From NCBI GenBank assembly GCA_022484805.1, contig JAKVKP010000013.1, positions 1 through 63,278 of the forward strand: a stretch of DNA of 63,278 nt, given 5' to 3'. Source of the stretch: Streptococcaceae bacterium (GTDB taxonomy: Bacteria; Bacillota; Bacilli; Lactobacillales; Streptococcaceae). The notes beneath the pieces are model-generated. The model was given only the letters and a program-made list of their open reading frames with translations, was not told the origin of the DNA and made no database searches. This document shows positions 1-8,663 of the stretch, one piece after another. Position numbers and translations under genes: made by a program. Position 1 is the first letter of the stretch, and each line of letters begins with the position of its first letter.

Positions 1-74
1 GTTCTATACCCTCCTTTTCCATCTATGTACGCTTGTACTACTTGAAATTTAAACTCTGCATCATATTTTGCCAT
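1..74 (-). CDS. IS3-family transposase OrfA, N-terminal fragment (cut by window edge)
   Basis: Only 24 residues are visible, starting M-A-K-Y-D-A-E-F-K and ending near G-K-G-G-Y-R. This resembles the opening helix of the helix-turn-helix in IS150/IS3 OrfA proteins, which binds the IS ends and acts with OrfB made by frameshifting. The gene runs off the left edge. The assignment rests on the N-terminal pattern and the adjacent IS-type hairpin. Confidence 0.65.
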   Translation of the reverse strand, partial: MAKYDAEFKFQVVQAYIDGKGGYR

Positions 75-123
75 ATGAAAAACCCCTTAAGTTAGATTTT
101 TGGTCTAACTTATGGGGTTCACA
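1..123 (-). mobile_element. End of an IS3-family (IS150-like) insertion sequence
   Basis: The first 74 bases encode the start of an IS3-type OrfA on the minus strand. Upstream of that start is a near-perfect inverted repeat (arms 81-96 and 104-119, 15 of 16 paired, 7-base loop). Such hairpins at the transposase-proximal end are typical of IS150-group elements and limit read-in expression. The outer end probably lies near 121-123 (TGTGAACC read on the minus strand). The rest of the element is outside the window, so whether it is intact is unknown. Confidence 0.75.
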
Positions 124-159
124 ACAAATCAGTCCAATTTATTGTAGAGTTTTTTATTA

Positions 160-603
160 TTAGGCTAGCTTTTCAACTAATGCTTTGGCAAAAGCTTCAA
201 GTTTTTCAATATCTTCATCTTCAGCAGCTAAATCCACTTTGACACTTTCTGCACCTTTTGTTGCACCAGTTTTGGCAAAGGCTTCATCAAATTCATCCAC
301 TGATTTACAGAATTCATCATAAAAGGTATCGCCACTGCCAACTACACCATAAATTTTACCTGATAAATCTAAGTCTTGTAAATCATCATAAAAATCAACG
401 ATTTCGTCAGGCAATTCACCATCACCGTAAGTGTAAGTTGCAACAATGTTAATATCATAGTCTAGCAAGTCTTCAGCTTCAACAGAAGTGCATTCATCAA
501 CCTCAACTTCAATATCTAGGTTTTCTAATGCCTCAGAAACAATATCTGCGATTTCTTCTGTATTACCTGTCATGCTTGCGTATACAATTTTAGCGGTTGC
601 CAT
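160..603 (-). CDS. Flavodoxin (short-chain)
   Basis: A 147-residue flavodoxin, an FMN-binding one-electron carrier in the cytoplasm. The phosphate-binding loop S-M-T-G-N-T is at residues 10-15. The two flavin-ring loops are T-Y-T-Y-G-D-G near 57-62 and G-S-G-D-T-F-Y near 89-95. The protein is very acidic and of usual length. A ribosome site AAAAGGAG sits just upstream of the ATG at 603. The gene stands alone, 37 bases from the IS end, so the insertion may have removed or separated its former downstream neighbours. Its redox partner cannot be read from the context. Confidence 0.93.
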   Translation of the reverse strand: MATAKIVYASMTGNTEEIADIVSEALENLDIEVEVDECTSVEAEDLLDYDINIVATYTYGDGELPDEIVDFYDDLQDLDLSGKIYGVVGSGDTFYDEFCKSVDEFDEAFAKTGATKGAESVKVDLAAEDEDIEKLEAFAKALVEKLA

Positions 604-750
604 ATTATTTTCTCCTTTTTAATGCATAATCAATAAGATTAGTAATTCAAATTTAACTAATCTGTTAGAAAGCATTATATCAAAGCTAGAAATTTTTTAA
701 AAGTCTCAGAACGCTAGAAATAGAAAAACTTTAATTATTTATCGGTTTTC

Positions 751-780
751 TTTACACAATTAGGTTGAAAATGCTAAACT
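751..780 (+). promoter_or_regulatory. Putative sigma-A promoter of map
   Basis: -35 TTTACA (751-756), 18-base spacer, -10 TAAACT (775-780). It is followed by the leader hairpin at 804-835 and the map ribosome site. Confidence 0.45.
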
Positions 781-803
781 CTAATAAGTAAACTGTAGGT
801 AAA

Positions 804-835
804 TAGTGGCTTCTGCCAATTTAGGAGAAGCGCTA
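804..835 (+). other. Hairpin in the 5' leader of map
   Basis: The arms TAGTGGCTTCT and AGAAGCGCTA pair with one bulge across an 11-base loop, ending 9 bases before the map ribosome site AAGGAG. There is no T-tract, so it is not an intrinsic terminator. Its role is unknown. Confidence 0.35.
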
Positions 836-856
836 AATGTAGCAAGGAGATAATAA

Positions 857-1621
857 TTGATTACTTTAAAATCGGCAAGAGAGATTGAATTAATGGACGA
901 GTCAGGTGAAATATTAGCGGATGTTCATCGTCATTTACGCGATTTAATTAAACCTGGAATTGATATGTGGGAAATTGAAGTATTTGCTAAAAAATTTATT
1001 GAGTCACGTGGTGCGAAGGCAGCTCAGATTGGTTTTGAGGGCTATGAATATGCAACCTGCTGCTCATTAAATAATGAAATTTGTCATGGTTTTCCGCGTC
1101 ATCAAAAATTAAAGTCTGGTGATTTAATTAAAGTTGATATGTGTGTTGATTTGAACGGGGCAATTTCTGATTCTTGCTGGGCATATGCCGTTGGTGAAGT
1201 TTCAGCTGAAGTTAAACGCTTGATGGATGTTACCAAAAAGTCACTATACTTGGGGATTGAGGCTGCGCGAGTTGGCAATCGAATTGGTGATATTGGTCAT
1301 GCCATCCAAACCTATGTTGAAGGAGAAGGTTTTTCAGTTGTGCGTGATTTTGTTGGTCATGGCATTGGGCCAACAATTCATGAAGAACCAATGATTCCAC
1401 ATTATGGTGAAGCAGGACGTGGCTTGCGCTTAAAGGAAGGCATGGTTATTACAATTGAGCCAATGGTCAATATTGGAGATTGGCAAATGGTGATGGATTA
1501 TAAAGAAATGAGTGGTGAAATTGCACCAGCGTATACCAAAGATGGATCAATTTCTTGTCAATATGAACATTCGCTAGTCATTACTAAAGATGGTCCACGT
1601 ATTTTAACCGCTCAAGATTAA
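857..1621 (+). CDS. map: Methionine aminopeptidase, type I
   Basis: A 254-residue metalloprotease that removes the initiator methionine from nascent proteins. All expected metal ligands are present: D94, D105, H168 (F-V-G-H-G-I-G), E201 (T-I-E-P) and E237 (Q-Y-E-H-S). The substrate-side H77 (C-H-G-F-P) is also there. Translation starts at TTG (857) with AAGGAG 7 bases upstream; no in-frame ATG is better placed. It is not in the secY-adk-map ribosomal operon common in Firmicutes but is followed by a YihY-type membrane protein gene. The family is single-domain and essential in most bacteria that have one copy. Confidence 0.96.
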   Translation: MITLKSAREIELMDESGEILADVHRHLRDLIKPGIDMWEIEVFAKKFIESRGAKAAQIGFEGYEYATCCSLNNEICHGFPRHQKLKSGDLIKVDMCVDLNGAISDSCWAYAVGEVSAEVKRLMDVTKKSLYLGIEAARVGNRIGDIGHAIQTYVEGEGFSVVRDFVGHGIGPTIHEEPMIPHYGEAGRGLRLKEGMVITIEPMVNIGDWQMVMDYKEMSGEIAPAYTKDGSISCQYEHSLVITKDGPRILTAQD

Positions 1622-1677
1622 TTTTTGTCTAAAAACATATTAATCTTGTCCAAAAGTTATAAAGGATGTATGAATAA

Positions 1678-2586
1678 TTGAAAAATAAAGACATCAAAGC
1701 AGAAATTGTTAATTGGGTAAAGGTGTTTCAATCATATTATCAAAATGCAGATATTGGTATGTCAAGTGCGGCAGTATCTTATTATTTTCTACTTTCTCTT
1801 TTTCCAATTATTTTGACAATTGGTAGTTTATTACCATTTTTAAACTTAAATGTTTCAGAAATTATGAGCTATGTGGAACAGGTGATTCCAAAGGATATTT
1901 ATAATCGAATTTCAGACGTAATTGTCAGCCTTTTGACCGACAAATCAAGTGGTCGTCTGTCAATCGGTTTGATTTTCACCCTATGGGCAGCGAGTCAAGG
2001 TATTGGTGCTTTGCAAAATGCGATGACTAAGGTATATCAAGTCAAAAAAGTACCAAACTTATTATTAAATCGTTTATTTGGCATGTTAATTTTAATTGCC
2101 TCGATGATTTTATTCGTTGCCAGTATTGTTTTTGTAACCTTTGGGCATAAATTATTTGTAGTCGTGAATGATTACTTTGATTTGCCAGTTAATGTAATTC
2201 AAATTGTTAGTGGGCTTGTATTACCCTTATCAATTGTCGGGATGTTTATATTAATCGTTTTGCTGAATTATTTGTTGCCAGATGTTCGATTTAGACATCT
2301 AAAATTTTTATTGCCTGGTAGTATTTTTACGTTGCTCGGTTTTTTGGTTTTATCGAAAGCCTTTGACATTTATCTTCAATATTTTGGTACTCGAATTAGC
2401 TCCTATCAAATTATTGGGACTGCAATTATATTGATGGTTTGGTTAACAATCATTGCGCAAATTTTATTATACGGTGCGGTGATTAATGCGACTTACATTG
2501 AAAAAGCAACAGGTGAAAAACCAGAAGTACGTCAAATTAGAAAATGGATTAAAAGAAAGGTCAAAAATGAAAAAGAGAAATCCTAA
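1678..2586 (+). CDS. YihY/BrkB-family inner membrane protein
   Basis: A 302-residue membrane protein with about six hydrophobic segments (roughly residues 28-50, 97-115, 135-160, 180-202, 210-232 and 240-268). It carries the family signature in the first segment (S-S-A-A-V-S-Y-Y-F-L-L-S-L-F-P). YihY/BrkB proteins were once called RNase BN, but that activity belongs to another enzyme and their role is unsettled. The start is TTG at 1678 with AAAGGATG upstream. It is probably cotranscribed with map (56-base gap) and overlaps the next gene by 20 bases, suggesting translational coupling. The C-terminus is strongly basic and cytoplasmic. Confidence 0.85.
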   Translation: MKNKDIKAEIVNWVKVFQSYYQNADIGMSSAAVSYYFLLSLFPIILTIGSLLPFLNLNVSEIMSYVEQVIPKDIYNRISDVIVSLLTDKSSGRLSIGLIFTLWAASQGIGALQNAMTKVYQVKKVPNLLLNRLFGMLILIASMILFVASIVFVTFGHKLFVVVNDYFDLPVNVIQIVSGLVLPLSIVGMFILIVLLNYLLPDVRFRHLKFLLPGSIFTLLGFLVLSKAFDIYLQYFGTRISSYQIIGTAIILMVWLTIIAQILLYGAVINATYIEKATGEKPEVRQIRKWIKRKVKNEKEKS

Positions 2587-2977
2587 TTACTATTTTAATG
2601 ATTTAAATGAATTATTAACGAAAAGTGAAACAATTTCCGAGGAGATGCACCCATTTTTTGAAAAAGCAGATTTATTTTTTAAAGAGGGTGGTGAATTCGC
2701 CGAAAAGGAAGTGGTAATCTCAGGCTTTGAAAAAGGAATGGCGGATTATAACGAAATTTCAGCTAAGCTCTCTGGATTAACACCAAATGTTAGAGTAATC
2801 GGTATGCATAAAAAATTAGTTAAGCAATTTGAAGAATACGTTGAATCATGCCAAGCAATGGTTGAAGCAACTAAACAAGAGAATGAGACTGAGTTTAGAT
2901 TGTCTGAAAAAAATCAAGAAATTTTATCTGAAAGACTTGGCAAAACAATCAATCGAATTGTTAAATTAGCAATGTAA
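2567..2977 (+). CDS. Hypothetical protein, helical, 136 residues
   Basis: Not recognised. The reading frame is open from 2486, but the likely start is ATG 2567: AGAAAGG lies 6 bases upstream, while the earlier ATG has no ribosome site and sits deep inside the yihY frame. The product is soluble, charged and predicted mostly helical, with no membrane segment, cysteine cluster or clear catalytic motif. It overlaps the end of the YihY-type gene and is followed by a strong terminator, so it closes the map-yihY transcription unit. The final residues are basic (G-K-T-I-N-R-I-V-K). Confidence 0.75.
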   Translation: MKKRNPNYYFNDLNELLTKSETISEEMHPFFEKADLFFKEGGEFAEKEVVISGFEKGMADYNEISAKLSGLTPNVRVIGMHKKLVKQFEEYVESCQAMVEATKQENETEFRLSEKNQEILSERLGKTINRIVKLAM

Positions 2978-3036
2978 ACAAAGATGCTGATTACGCTTGT
3001 TCAGAAAATCTGTAACCATGTCAATTTAGCTATGTA

Positions 3037-3080
3037 AAACTTTCTGGAAGGGTATTTTAATACCCTTCCAGAAAGTTTTT
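3037..3080 (+). terminator. Rho-independent terminator after the map-yihY unit
   Basis: A perfect stem of about 17 pairs (arms around ACTTTCTGGAAGGGTA and its complement) with a short TTTTA loop, followed by TTTTTATTTT. Confidence 0.9.
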
Positions 3081-3152
3081 ATTTTAAAAATTAAAATTTT
3101 TGTCTTCGATTGTTTGTTTACCCTCACTTAAGACGACATCCTCTGTTTTTTG

Positions 3153-3488
3153 TCACCATTTTTTAAGCTGTTTGGCATAGGTCATTGGATAACAATCTGC
3201 ATATGCGATTAATGGTTCGCCGAATAAGGTTTCATTAGGAAAGAGAAATTCCAAATTATATTTCAGTTCACTAATTAAATTATAGGCTTCAAAAAGTCGT
3301 CTCTTATTCAACTCTAAATCATCTGTCACTAAAATTTTAGGTAATGGCTTCAAAATATTTGATAAGCTTTTAAGGATGAAGGCTGTGATTTCGAAAGAAT
3401 CATTATCAATTTTTTCAAATTGTGCTAGAAATTGAACGTGATGGTTGAGTATCTTTTCAGCTTCCTGTTGCAAATCATGATTATTCAT
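3153..3488 (-). CDS. Hypothetical protein, 111 residues, downstream of yueI-like gene
   Basis: Not recognised. The frame opens with ATG at 3488, preceded by a ribosome site (TCGGAGGA on the minus strand), and ends with the basic tail Q-L-K-K-W. It is soluble and predicted helical, with no cysteine pair or membrane span. It starts 16 bases after the YueI-like gene stops, so the two are almost certainly one transcript. Nothing visible gives a molecular function. Confidence 0.7.
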   Translation of the reverse strand: MNNHDLQQEAEKILNHHVQFLAQFEKIDNDSFEITAFILKSLSNILKPLPKILVTDDLELNKRRLFEAYNLISELKYNLEFLFPNETLFGEPLIAYADCYPMTYAKQLKKW

Positions 3489-3504
3489 AAAATCCTCCGA
3501 TTTT

Positions 3505-3960
3505 TTAATCTTTATTTTTTAATAGCTTCGAGAAAAAATTTCTTTTTTTATCAGTATCAATCGGTTCAGTTTTCTCAGCTAGCATTTGATGGATGTCAAT
3601 AATAGCCTTATTTTCGGCTTGATTACTATGAATGACGATTGCACATCCTTCAGGTTCAATCGAAATATTTTCAGTAATAATGGTTGAAGTAATCTTTAAT
3701 TCATTTGCTAATTTTATAAATTTCATTTTGGTAGTATCATCAAGTAAATCATTGATTTTCATTAATAATTGTGTGGATTCATTGATATTTTCAGTGAGCT
3801 TTTGAAAAAATAATTCTTGATAGACATCTTGGTAGACGTCTTGATTAGTAATTATTAAAATCACACGTTCTCGAAAGGTACCCAAAAATTTCTTTTGTTC
3901 ATCAGGTTTTAATTGAGGTTTTCCGTAAAGACCCTGCTCAAGCTTTTCTTCGATTCCCAT
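3505..3960 (-). CDS. yueI: YueI-like DUF1694 protein
   Basis: 151 residues. The N-terminal pattern (L-E-Q-G-L-Y-G, then K-P-D-E-Q-K-K-F-L-G-T-F-R-E-R-V) matches the DUF1694/YueI family of Firmicutes, whose function is unknown. The middle has the alternating beta/alpha texture expected of the family and the last 15 residues are very basic. The start at 3960 has AGGAGG immediately upstream on the minus strand. Its gene is divergent from the aminotransferase gene at 4135, with a 174-base shared promoter region, and it leads a two-gene unit with the 111-residue protein. Confidence 0.8.
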   Translation of the reverse strand: MGIEEKLEQGLYGKPQLKPDEQKKFLGTFRERVILIITNQDVYQDVYQELFFQKLTENINESTQLLMKINDLLDDTTKMKFIKLANELKITSTIITENISIEPEGCAIVIHSNQAENKAIIDIHQMLAEKTEPIDTDKKRNFFSKLLKNKD

Positions 3961-4134
3961 AATACCTCCTTGCCTACGTCAATATCTTTATTTTACTAGA
4001 ATTCTATTGTGAATGCGATAGTTCGGTAAACAATTCATTTAAAAAGTTAGTATGTACGAAATTTTCTGAAAATTTGCAATTAATTATGGTAAACTATTTT
4101 TAATCGATAATTTATCAAATGGAGGCAATTATAA

Positions 4135-5310
4135 ATGAGTTTAGTCAATCGTTTCAATCCACAAGTTTCTAAAATCGAAATTTCTAAAATTCGCCAGTTT
4201 GATCAAGAAGTTTCAAAGATTGATGGTATTTTGAAATTAACACTCGGTGAGCCGGATTTTACAACTCCTGATCATGTTAAGGCTGCTGGTATTCAGGCAA
4301 TTAATGATAACCAAACGCATTATACTGGTATGAGTGGCATACTGGAATTACGTCAAGAAGCCAGTCATTTTATGTCTGAAAAATATCATGTTAATTATGA
4401 CCCAAACGATGAAATTTTGGTAACAGTAGGGGCAACTGAGGCGATTTCAGCAACCTTGATGGCAATTCTAGAAAAGGATGATATCGTTTTATTGCCAGCG
4501 CCATTATATCCTGGCTATTCACCATTAATTACACTAGCTGGTGGTCAAATTATTGAAATTGACACCACACAAAATGATTTTGTTCTGACGCCAGAAATGG
4601 TAGAAACAGCAATGACAAAATATGGAGACAAGGTTAAGGCAATTATTTTAAATTATCCAAGTAATCCGACAGGTGTCACTTATAACAGAAAACAAATTCA
4701 AGCATTGGCAGAAACTCTAGCTAAATATGATATCTTTGTTTTAAGTGATGAGATTTATTCTGAGTTAACTTATACCGAAGAAGGACATGTTTCAATTGCA
4801 GAATATATTCGAGAACAAACGATTTTATTAAATGGACTTTCAAAAAGCCATTCGATGACCGGTTGGCGTCTTGGCTTCATTTTTGCACCTCGTGAATTAA
4901 CAGGAGAAATTATTAAAACACATCAATATTTTGTGACAGCTGCCTCAACAATTTCTCAGGTTGCTGGTATTGAAGCATTGAAAAATGGTAGAGATGATGC
5001 AGCTCCGATGAAGGCAGAATATATCAAACGTCGTGATTATATTATTGACAAAATGAATGCACTTGGTTTTAAAATTATTGAACCAGATGGCGCTTTTTAT
5101 ATTTTTGCGAAAATTCCAGCAGGCCTTAATCAAAATTCGTTTGAATTTTTAGTTGATTTCGCTAAGAAAAAACAGGTTGCTTTCATTCCAGGAAGTGCTT
5201 TTGGCGATTACGGTGAAGGCTATATTCGCTTGAGCTATGCTGCAAGTATGGCTGTGATTGAAACAGCCATGACGCGCCTTGCTGAATATATTAATGATAA
5301 TGAGCAGTAG
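4135..5310 (+). CDS. Class I/II PLP-dependent aminotransferase (PatA/AspB-like)
   Basis: 391 residues, fold type I. Visible landmarks are the G-A-T-E-A cofactor phosphate-binding turn near 99-103, N-P-T-G near 177-180, the cofactor aspartate in S-D-E-I-Y near 204-208, the Schiff-base lysine K237 in L-S-K-S-H-S-M-T-G-W-R, and the C-terminal substrate-carboxylate arginine in Y-I-R-L-S-Y. It most resembles Firmicute PatA-type enzymes (N-acetyl-diaminopimelate or aromatic aminotransferases), but donor and acceptor cannot be read from sequence. The start ATG has GGAGG 9 bases upstream. The gene is monocistronic, ending in a clear terminator, and is distinct from the AlaT-type enzyme at 44785. Confidence 0.9.
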   Translation: MSLVNRFNPQVSKIEISKIRQFDQEVSKIDGILKLTLGEPDFTTPDHVKAAGIQAINDNQTHYTGMSGILELRQEASHFMSEKYHVNYDPNDEILVTVGATEAISATLMAILEKDDIVLLPAPLYPGYSPLITLAGGQIIEIDTTQNDFVLTPEMVETAMTKYGDKVKAIILNYPSNPTGVTYNRKQIQALAETLAKYDIFVLSDEIYSELTYTEEGHVSIAEYIREQTILLNGLSKSHSMTGWRLGFIFAPRELTGEIIKTHQYFVTAASTISQVAGIEALKNGRDDAAPMKAEYIKRRDYIIDKMNALGFKIIEPDGAFYIFAKIPAGLNQNSFEFLVDFAKKKQVAFIPGSAFGDYGEGYIRLSYAASMAVIETAMTRLAEYINDNEQ

Positions 5311-5325
5311 TTAGTTTTACTTAAT

Positions 5326-5365
5326 TAAAAAAACCCAAAATCGCTTTCGATTTCGGGTTTTTTTA
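5326..5365. terminator. Bidirectional terminator between aminotransferase and DUF1827 genes
   Basis: Arms AACCCAAAATCG and CGATTTCGGGTT (one mismatch), flanked by A-run and T-run, serve the convergent genes on both sides. Confidence 0.85.
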
Positions 5366-5674
5366 TTAATTAACTGGATCAAGAATTGGAATAGAAATCT
5401 CAACTAAATTTGGTGTTTTGATTTTTTTAAATTCTAGTTGTGGATTGTCTAATTGAAGTTTCTTGACAAAAAAAGCTTTAATCGCCTCTAATTCACTATC
5501 TCTCAGATTTCTTCGCTTATTGGTGATTAAAATTTCGTGATGCTTTGGTGCTTTTGTGTAAATAATAGTTGTGCTACCAGTTGTATAAACCTCAACGAGC
5601 TCAGCATCGGTATTGTCTAATTGACCTCTTACAAGTTCGCCATGGGTGTTTGTTACATTGATTAATTTCATCAA
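5366..5674 (-). CDS. DUF1827 family protein
   Basis: 102 residues resembling the small DUF1827 family seen in streptococci, lactococci and enterococci. Family-like stretches are the start M-K-L-I-N-V-T-N-T-H, the central A-P-K-H-H-E-I-L-I-T-N-K and the D-S-E-L-E-A-I-K-A-F-F helix. No function is known. The first of two ATG codons is at 5674; the second (5671) is equally plausible because AGAGGTGATTTG on the minus strand serves both. In related genomes this gene tends to lie near clpE, as it does here. Confidence 0.8.
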   Translation of the reverse strand: MMKLINVTNTHGELVRGQLDNTDAELVEVYTTGSTTIIYTKAPKHHEILITNKRRNLRDSELEAIKAFFVKKLQLDNPQLEFKKIKTPNLVEISIPILDPVN

Positions 5675-5768
5675 ATCACCTCTTCATATTTATTATATCA
5701 AATAAATAATAATTTATTAAATAATTTAACTAAAAAGCTACTTAATACATACGCTTGATACAAAATGA

Positions 5769-5825
5769 GCACAGGCTTAAGGCAATAACAATGATGCTGT
5801 TTGTCGTAGATTGCTTAACCTGTGC
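5769..5825 (-). terminator. Putative terminator of clpE (long hairpin)
   Basis: The arms GCACAGG-TTAAG-CAAT and their complement pair with two single-base bulges over a loop of about 23 bases. On the minus strand it is followed by TCATTTTGT, a weak T-tract. It sits 40 bases beyond the clpE stop. The stem is unusually long and could have another role. Confidence 0.6.
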
Positions 5826-5864
5826 CGAATTTTTCTAGCCTTCGCCAAAGTTCTTATTATTTAT

Positions 5865-8111
5865 TTATGATTGTGCTTTTTCGGAGTCTGTTGATTGTGA
5901 GACTGATTGCGTTGCTAGCGTTTCATTGGATTCGATAATAATTTGATTATCCTTGAGCACTGCAATTAATTCATGCGTTTCAGGATGCTCCAAATAATAG
6001 TCTGCAATTTGATCTTCTATTGTATCTTGAATTGTTCGATTAAGTGGTCGTGCACCCATCGCCGGATTATAACCTAGTTCAACAATTTTTTCTTTGACTG
6101 AATCTTCAACTGTTAGATGAAGTTTTTGCCCTTTAAGTTGTTGATTGACGTCGTCTAATAAAAGCGAAACGATGCTTAGAAGATTTTCTTTATTGAGTGA
6201 TTGGAACTCAACAATACTATCAAATCGATTTAAAAATTCAGGATTGAAAAAGTCTCCCAAATGATTTAACACTGATTTTGTAGTGCCTGCTTTGGCTGCG
6301 GCAAAGCCAACATTTGCTTCTACATGGCTTGTACCAGCATTACTAGTCATAATGATAATTGTATCCTTAAAGCTGACAGTTCGACCTTGGGCATCTGTTA
6401 AGCGACCATCATCCAATATTTGTAAAAATAGGTGCATTACATCAGGATGTGCTTTTTCGACTTCGTCTAATAAAACAAGACTATATGGATTGCGACGAAC
6501 CTTTTCAGTTAATTGACCAGCCTCATCATAGCCAACATAACCTGGTGGAGAGCCAATTAGCTTAGCAACACTATGCTTTTCCATATATTCACTCATATCA
6601 AAACGGACCATTGAATTTTCTGAGCCGAAAAGCTCCTTCGCAAGCTGTTTCGCTAACTCGGTTTTACCAACGCCTGTTGGTCCAACAAAGAGGAATGAAC
6701 CAATTGGACGTGAAGGCTTGCCTAAACCGATTCGATTGCGGCGAATTGCCTTTGCAACCTTGTCAATGGCTTCATCTTGTCCCTTAACGTGCTTTTGTAG
6801 ATCAATGGCGAGATTGATTAACTGTGTTTGCTCTTTTTGCTTCAAATCTCCAACCGGAATACCAGTTTTTTGTTCAACAATTTGTTCAATCTCTTTTTCT
6901 GTAATTACAGGTGTATTTTGATCATTAACCTCTTTTTTCTGCATTTCTTGTAGCTTAATGATTTGATCTCGATAATAAGCAGCTTTTTCAAAGTCCTCGG
7001 CGCGTGTCGCCTGTGCTTTTTGACCTTCAGCAGCCTTAATTTTTTGCTCAATATCTTTTGGATCAATAAATTGTAAAGTAAGATTCATTTTTGAACCAGA
7101 CTCGTCTAGTAAATCAATAGCCTTATCCGGCAAATAGCGATCTTGGATGTAGCGATTTGAAAGAACTGCTGCACCTTTAATGGCATCGTCAGAGTATTTA
7201 ACATGATGATAGTCTTCATAGCGCTTTTGGATTCCCTTTAGAATTGTAATTGTCTCTTCAACGCTTGGCTCGTTGACTCGAACAGGCTGCATCCGACGTT
7301 CGAGAGCAGCATCTTTTTCGATGATACGATATTCATTAAGCGTAGTTGCGCCAACAAGCTGTAGCTCGCCTCTTGCTAGTGCGGGTTTTAAAATATTACC
7401 AGCATCCATACTGCCATCACCAGAGGCACCGGCACCAACAATTTCGTGGATTTCATCAATAAATAAAATCACATCATTACGTGCCTTGATTTCTTCAATT
7501 AATTTTTGAATCCGTTCTTCAAATTGTCCACGAATGCCTGTGCCTTGAACCAAAGAAGCAACGTCGAGTCGAATAACTTCTTTATTTTGCAATTTTTGTG
7601 GTACGTCACCATCAACAATTTTTTGTGCCAAACCTTCGACAACTGCTGTTTTACCAACACCTGGTTCACCAATTAAAACCGGATTGTTTTTAGTTCGACG
7701 ATTTAAAATTTCAATTACTCGTTTAATTTCTTGATTACGTCCAATAACAGGATCAATTTCACCTGCACGAGCTGATTCGGTAATGTTAATACCATATTCA
7801 TCTAACAATCCATTTTTACCTCTGCCATTGTTTGGACGCCGAGGTGGCTGTCCACCAGATTGAGTCGGCGGCGTTTGAGCATTACCATATCCGCCAAGAG
7901 AACGTAACATTTGATCAAAGTCATCTAAATTAAACGGATTATTCATATTACCGTCATTAGCCATATTTTGATTATTAAAATTCTGTGAACCATATTCGCG
8001 TTTCAACTCTTGATAGCAAGATTGGCATAAATCAGTTTGCTGTTTCTGACCGTTAACGCTGGTAAACAGGTGGATCGTCGCTTCATTTGTATTACAATTT
8101 TGACAAATCAT
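5865..8111 (-). CDS. clpE: ATP-dependent Clp protease ATP-binding subunit ClpE
   Basis: A 748-residue Hsp100 unfoldase that feeds substrates to ClpP. The N-terminal zinc finger that defines ClpE is present: C3-x2-C6 and C29-x2-C32. It is followed by a Gly/Asn/Gln-rich linker, AAA module 1 (Walker A G-E-P-G-V-G-K-T), a UVR-like coiled-coil stretch, and AAA module 2 (Walker A G-P-T-G-V-G-K-T, then [10 protein letters not shown]). Length matches known ClpE proteins. It has its own sigma-A promoter with a CtsR operator just downstream of the -10, so expression should rise when CtsR is inactivated by heat. It is divergent from ptsHI, an arrangement found in other Lactobacillales. Confidence 0.96.
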   Translation of the reverse strand: MICQNCNTNEATIHLFTSVNGQKQQTDLCQSCYQELKREYGSQNFNNQNMANDGNMNNPFNLDDFDQMLRSLGGYGNAQTPPTQSGGQPPRRPNNGRGKNGLLDEYGINITESARAGEIDPVIGRNQEIKRVIEILNRRTKNNPVLIGEPGVGKTAVVEGLAQKIVDGDVPQKLQNKEVIRLDVASLVQGTGIRGQFEERIQKLIEEIKARNDVILFIDEIHEIVGAGASGDGSMDAGNILKPALARGELQLVGATTLNEYRIIEKDAALERRMQPVRVNEPSVEETITILKGIQKRYEDYHHVKYSDDAIKGAAVLSNRYIQDRYLPDKAIDLLDESGSKMNLTLQFIDPKDIEQKIKAAEGQKAQATRAEDFEKAAYYRDQIIKLQEMQKKEVNDQNTPVITEKEIEQIVEQKTGIPVGDLKQKEQTQLINLAIDLQKHVKGQDEAIDKVAKAIRRNRIGLGKPSRPIGSFLFVGPTGVGKTELAKQLAKELFGSENSMVRFDMSEYMEKHSVAKLIGSPPGYVGYDEAGQLTEKVRRNPYSLVLLDEVEKAHPDVMHLFLQILDDGRLTDAQGRTVSFKDTIIIMTSNAGTSHVEANVGFAAAKAGTTKSVLNHLGDFFNPEFLNRFDSIVEFQSLNKENLLSIVSLLLDDVNQQLKGQKLHLTVEDSVKEKIVELGYNPAMGARPLNRTIQDTIEDQIADYYLEHPETHELIAVLKDNQIIIESNETLATQSVSQSTDSEKAQS

Positions 8112-8162
8112 AAGTTCACACCTTTCTTAAAACAGTATTGATAAGAATTCAGAATATTTTTT

Positions 8163-8179
8163 ATTGACCAATACTGACC
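8163..8179 (-). promoter_or_regulatory. CtsR operator of clpE
   Basis: On the minus strand: GGTCAGT-ATT-GGTCAAT, a tandem heptad matching the CtsR consensus (RGTCAAA-NAN-RGTCAAA) in both cores. It lies just downstream of the -10 of the clpE promoter, where bound CtsR would block transcription. Confidence 0.85.
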
Positions 8180-8191
8180 TTTAGTAATTTG

Positions 8192-8220
8192 ATTATAAAC
8201 GCTTGCTCTGAAATGTGCAA
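8192..8220 (-). promoter_or_regulatory. Sigma-A promoter of clpE
   Basis: Minus strand -35 TTGCAC (8220-8215), 17-base spacer, consensus -10 TATAAT (8197-8192). The CtsR box begins 12 bases downstream of the -10. Confidence 0.8.
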
Positions 8221-8305
8221 GGAATTTGTTTACGAAAAGTAAGTAAAAAATTGTGAAAAGATACAGTCATTTGATACTTTTTTTGTTGATTTTCTTCACT
8301 ATTGG

Positions 8306-8334
8306 TTGTCAAAAACGTTTTATTTTGTTACAAT
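8306..8334 (+). promoter_or_regulatory. Sigma-A promoter of ptsHI
   Basis: -35 TTGTCA (8306-8311), 17-base spacer, -10 TACAAT (8329-8334), followed by a leader of about 55 bases and the ribosome site AAAGGAG. Confidence 0.75.
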
Positions 8335-8396
8335 CTCTTAATGTAAGGGTTTTTAAATAACTCTAAAATTCTACTTTACTAAAGGAGACTATAATT

Positions 8397-8663
8397 ATGG
8401 CATCAAAGGATTTTCACATTGTAGCTGAAACAGGGATTCACGCACGTCCAGCAACTCTATTAGTTCAAACTGCAAGTAAATTTACTTCAGATATTAACTT
8501 AGAGTATAAAGGTAAATCAGTAAATCTTAAATCAATCATGGGTGTAATGTCACTTGGTGTTGGTCAAGGCGCTGATGTTACGATTTCTGCTGAAGGCGCA
8601 GATGCAGATGACGCACTTACTGCAATCTCAGAAACAATGGCGAAAGAAGGTTTGGCTGGATAA
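8397..8663 (+). CDS. ptsH: Phosphocarrier protein HPr
   Basis: 88 residues. HPr passes phosphate from Enzyme I to every sugar-specific EIIA. The catalytic H15 lies in G-I-H-A-R-P-A, and the regulatory serine S46 lies in [10 protein letters not shown]46 is the target of HPr kinase, and P-Ser-HPr is the CcpA co-repressor in Firmicutes. Length and both motifs are canonical. The gene overlaps ptsI by one base at TAATG, giving tight translational coupling. It supplies phosphate to the mannose-family PTS at 49198 and probably also to the regulatory histidines of LevR. Confidence 0.97.
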   Translation: MASKDFHIVAETGIHARPATLLVQTASKFTSDINLEYKGKSVNLKSIMGVMSLGVGQGADVTISAEGADADDALTAISETMAKEGLAG

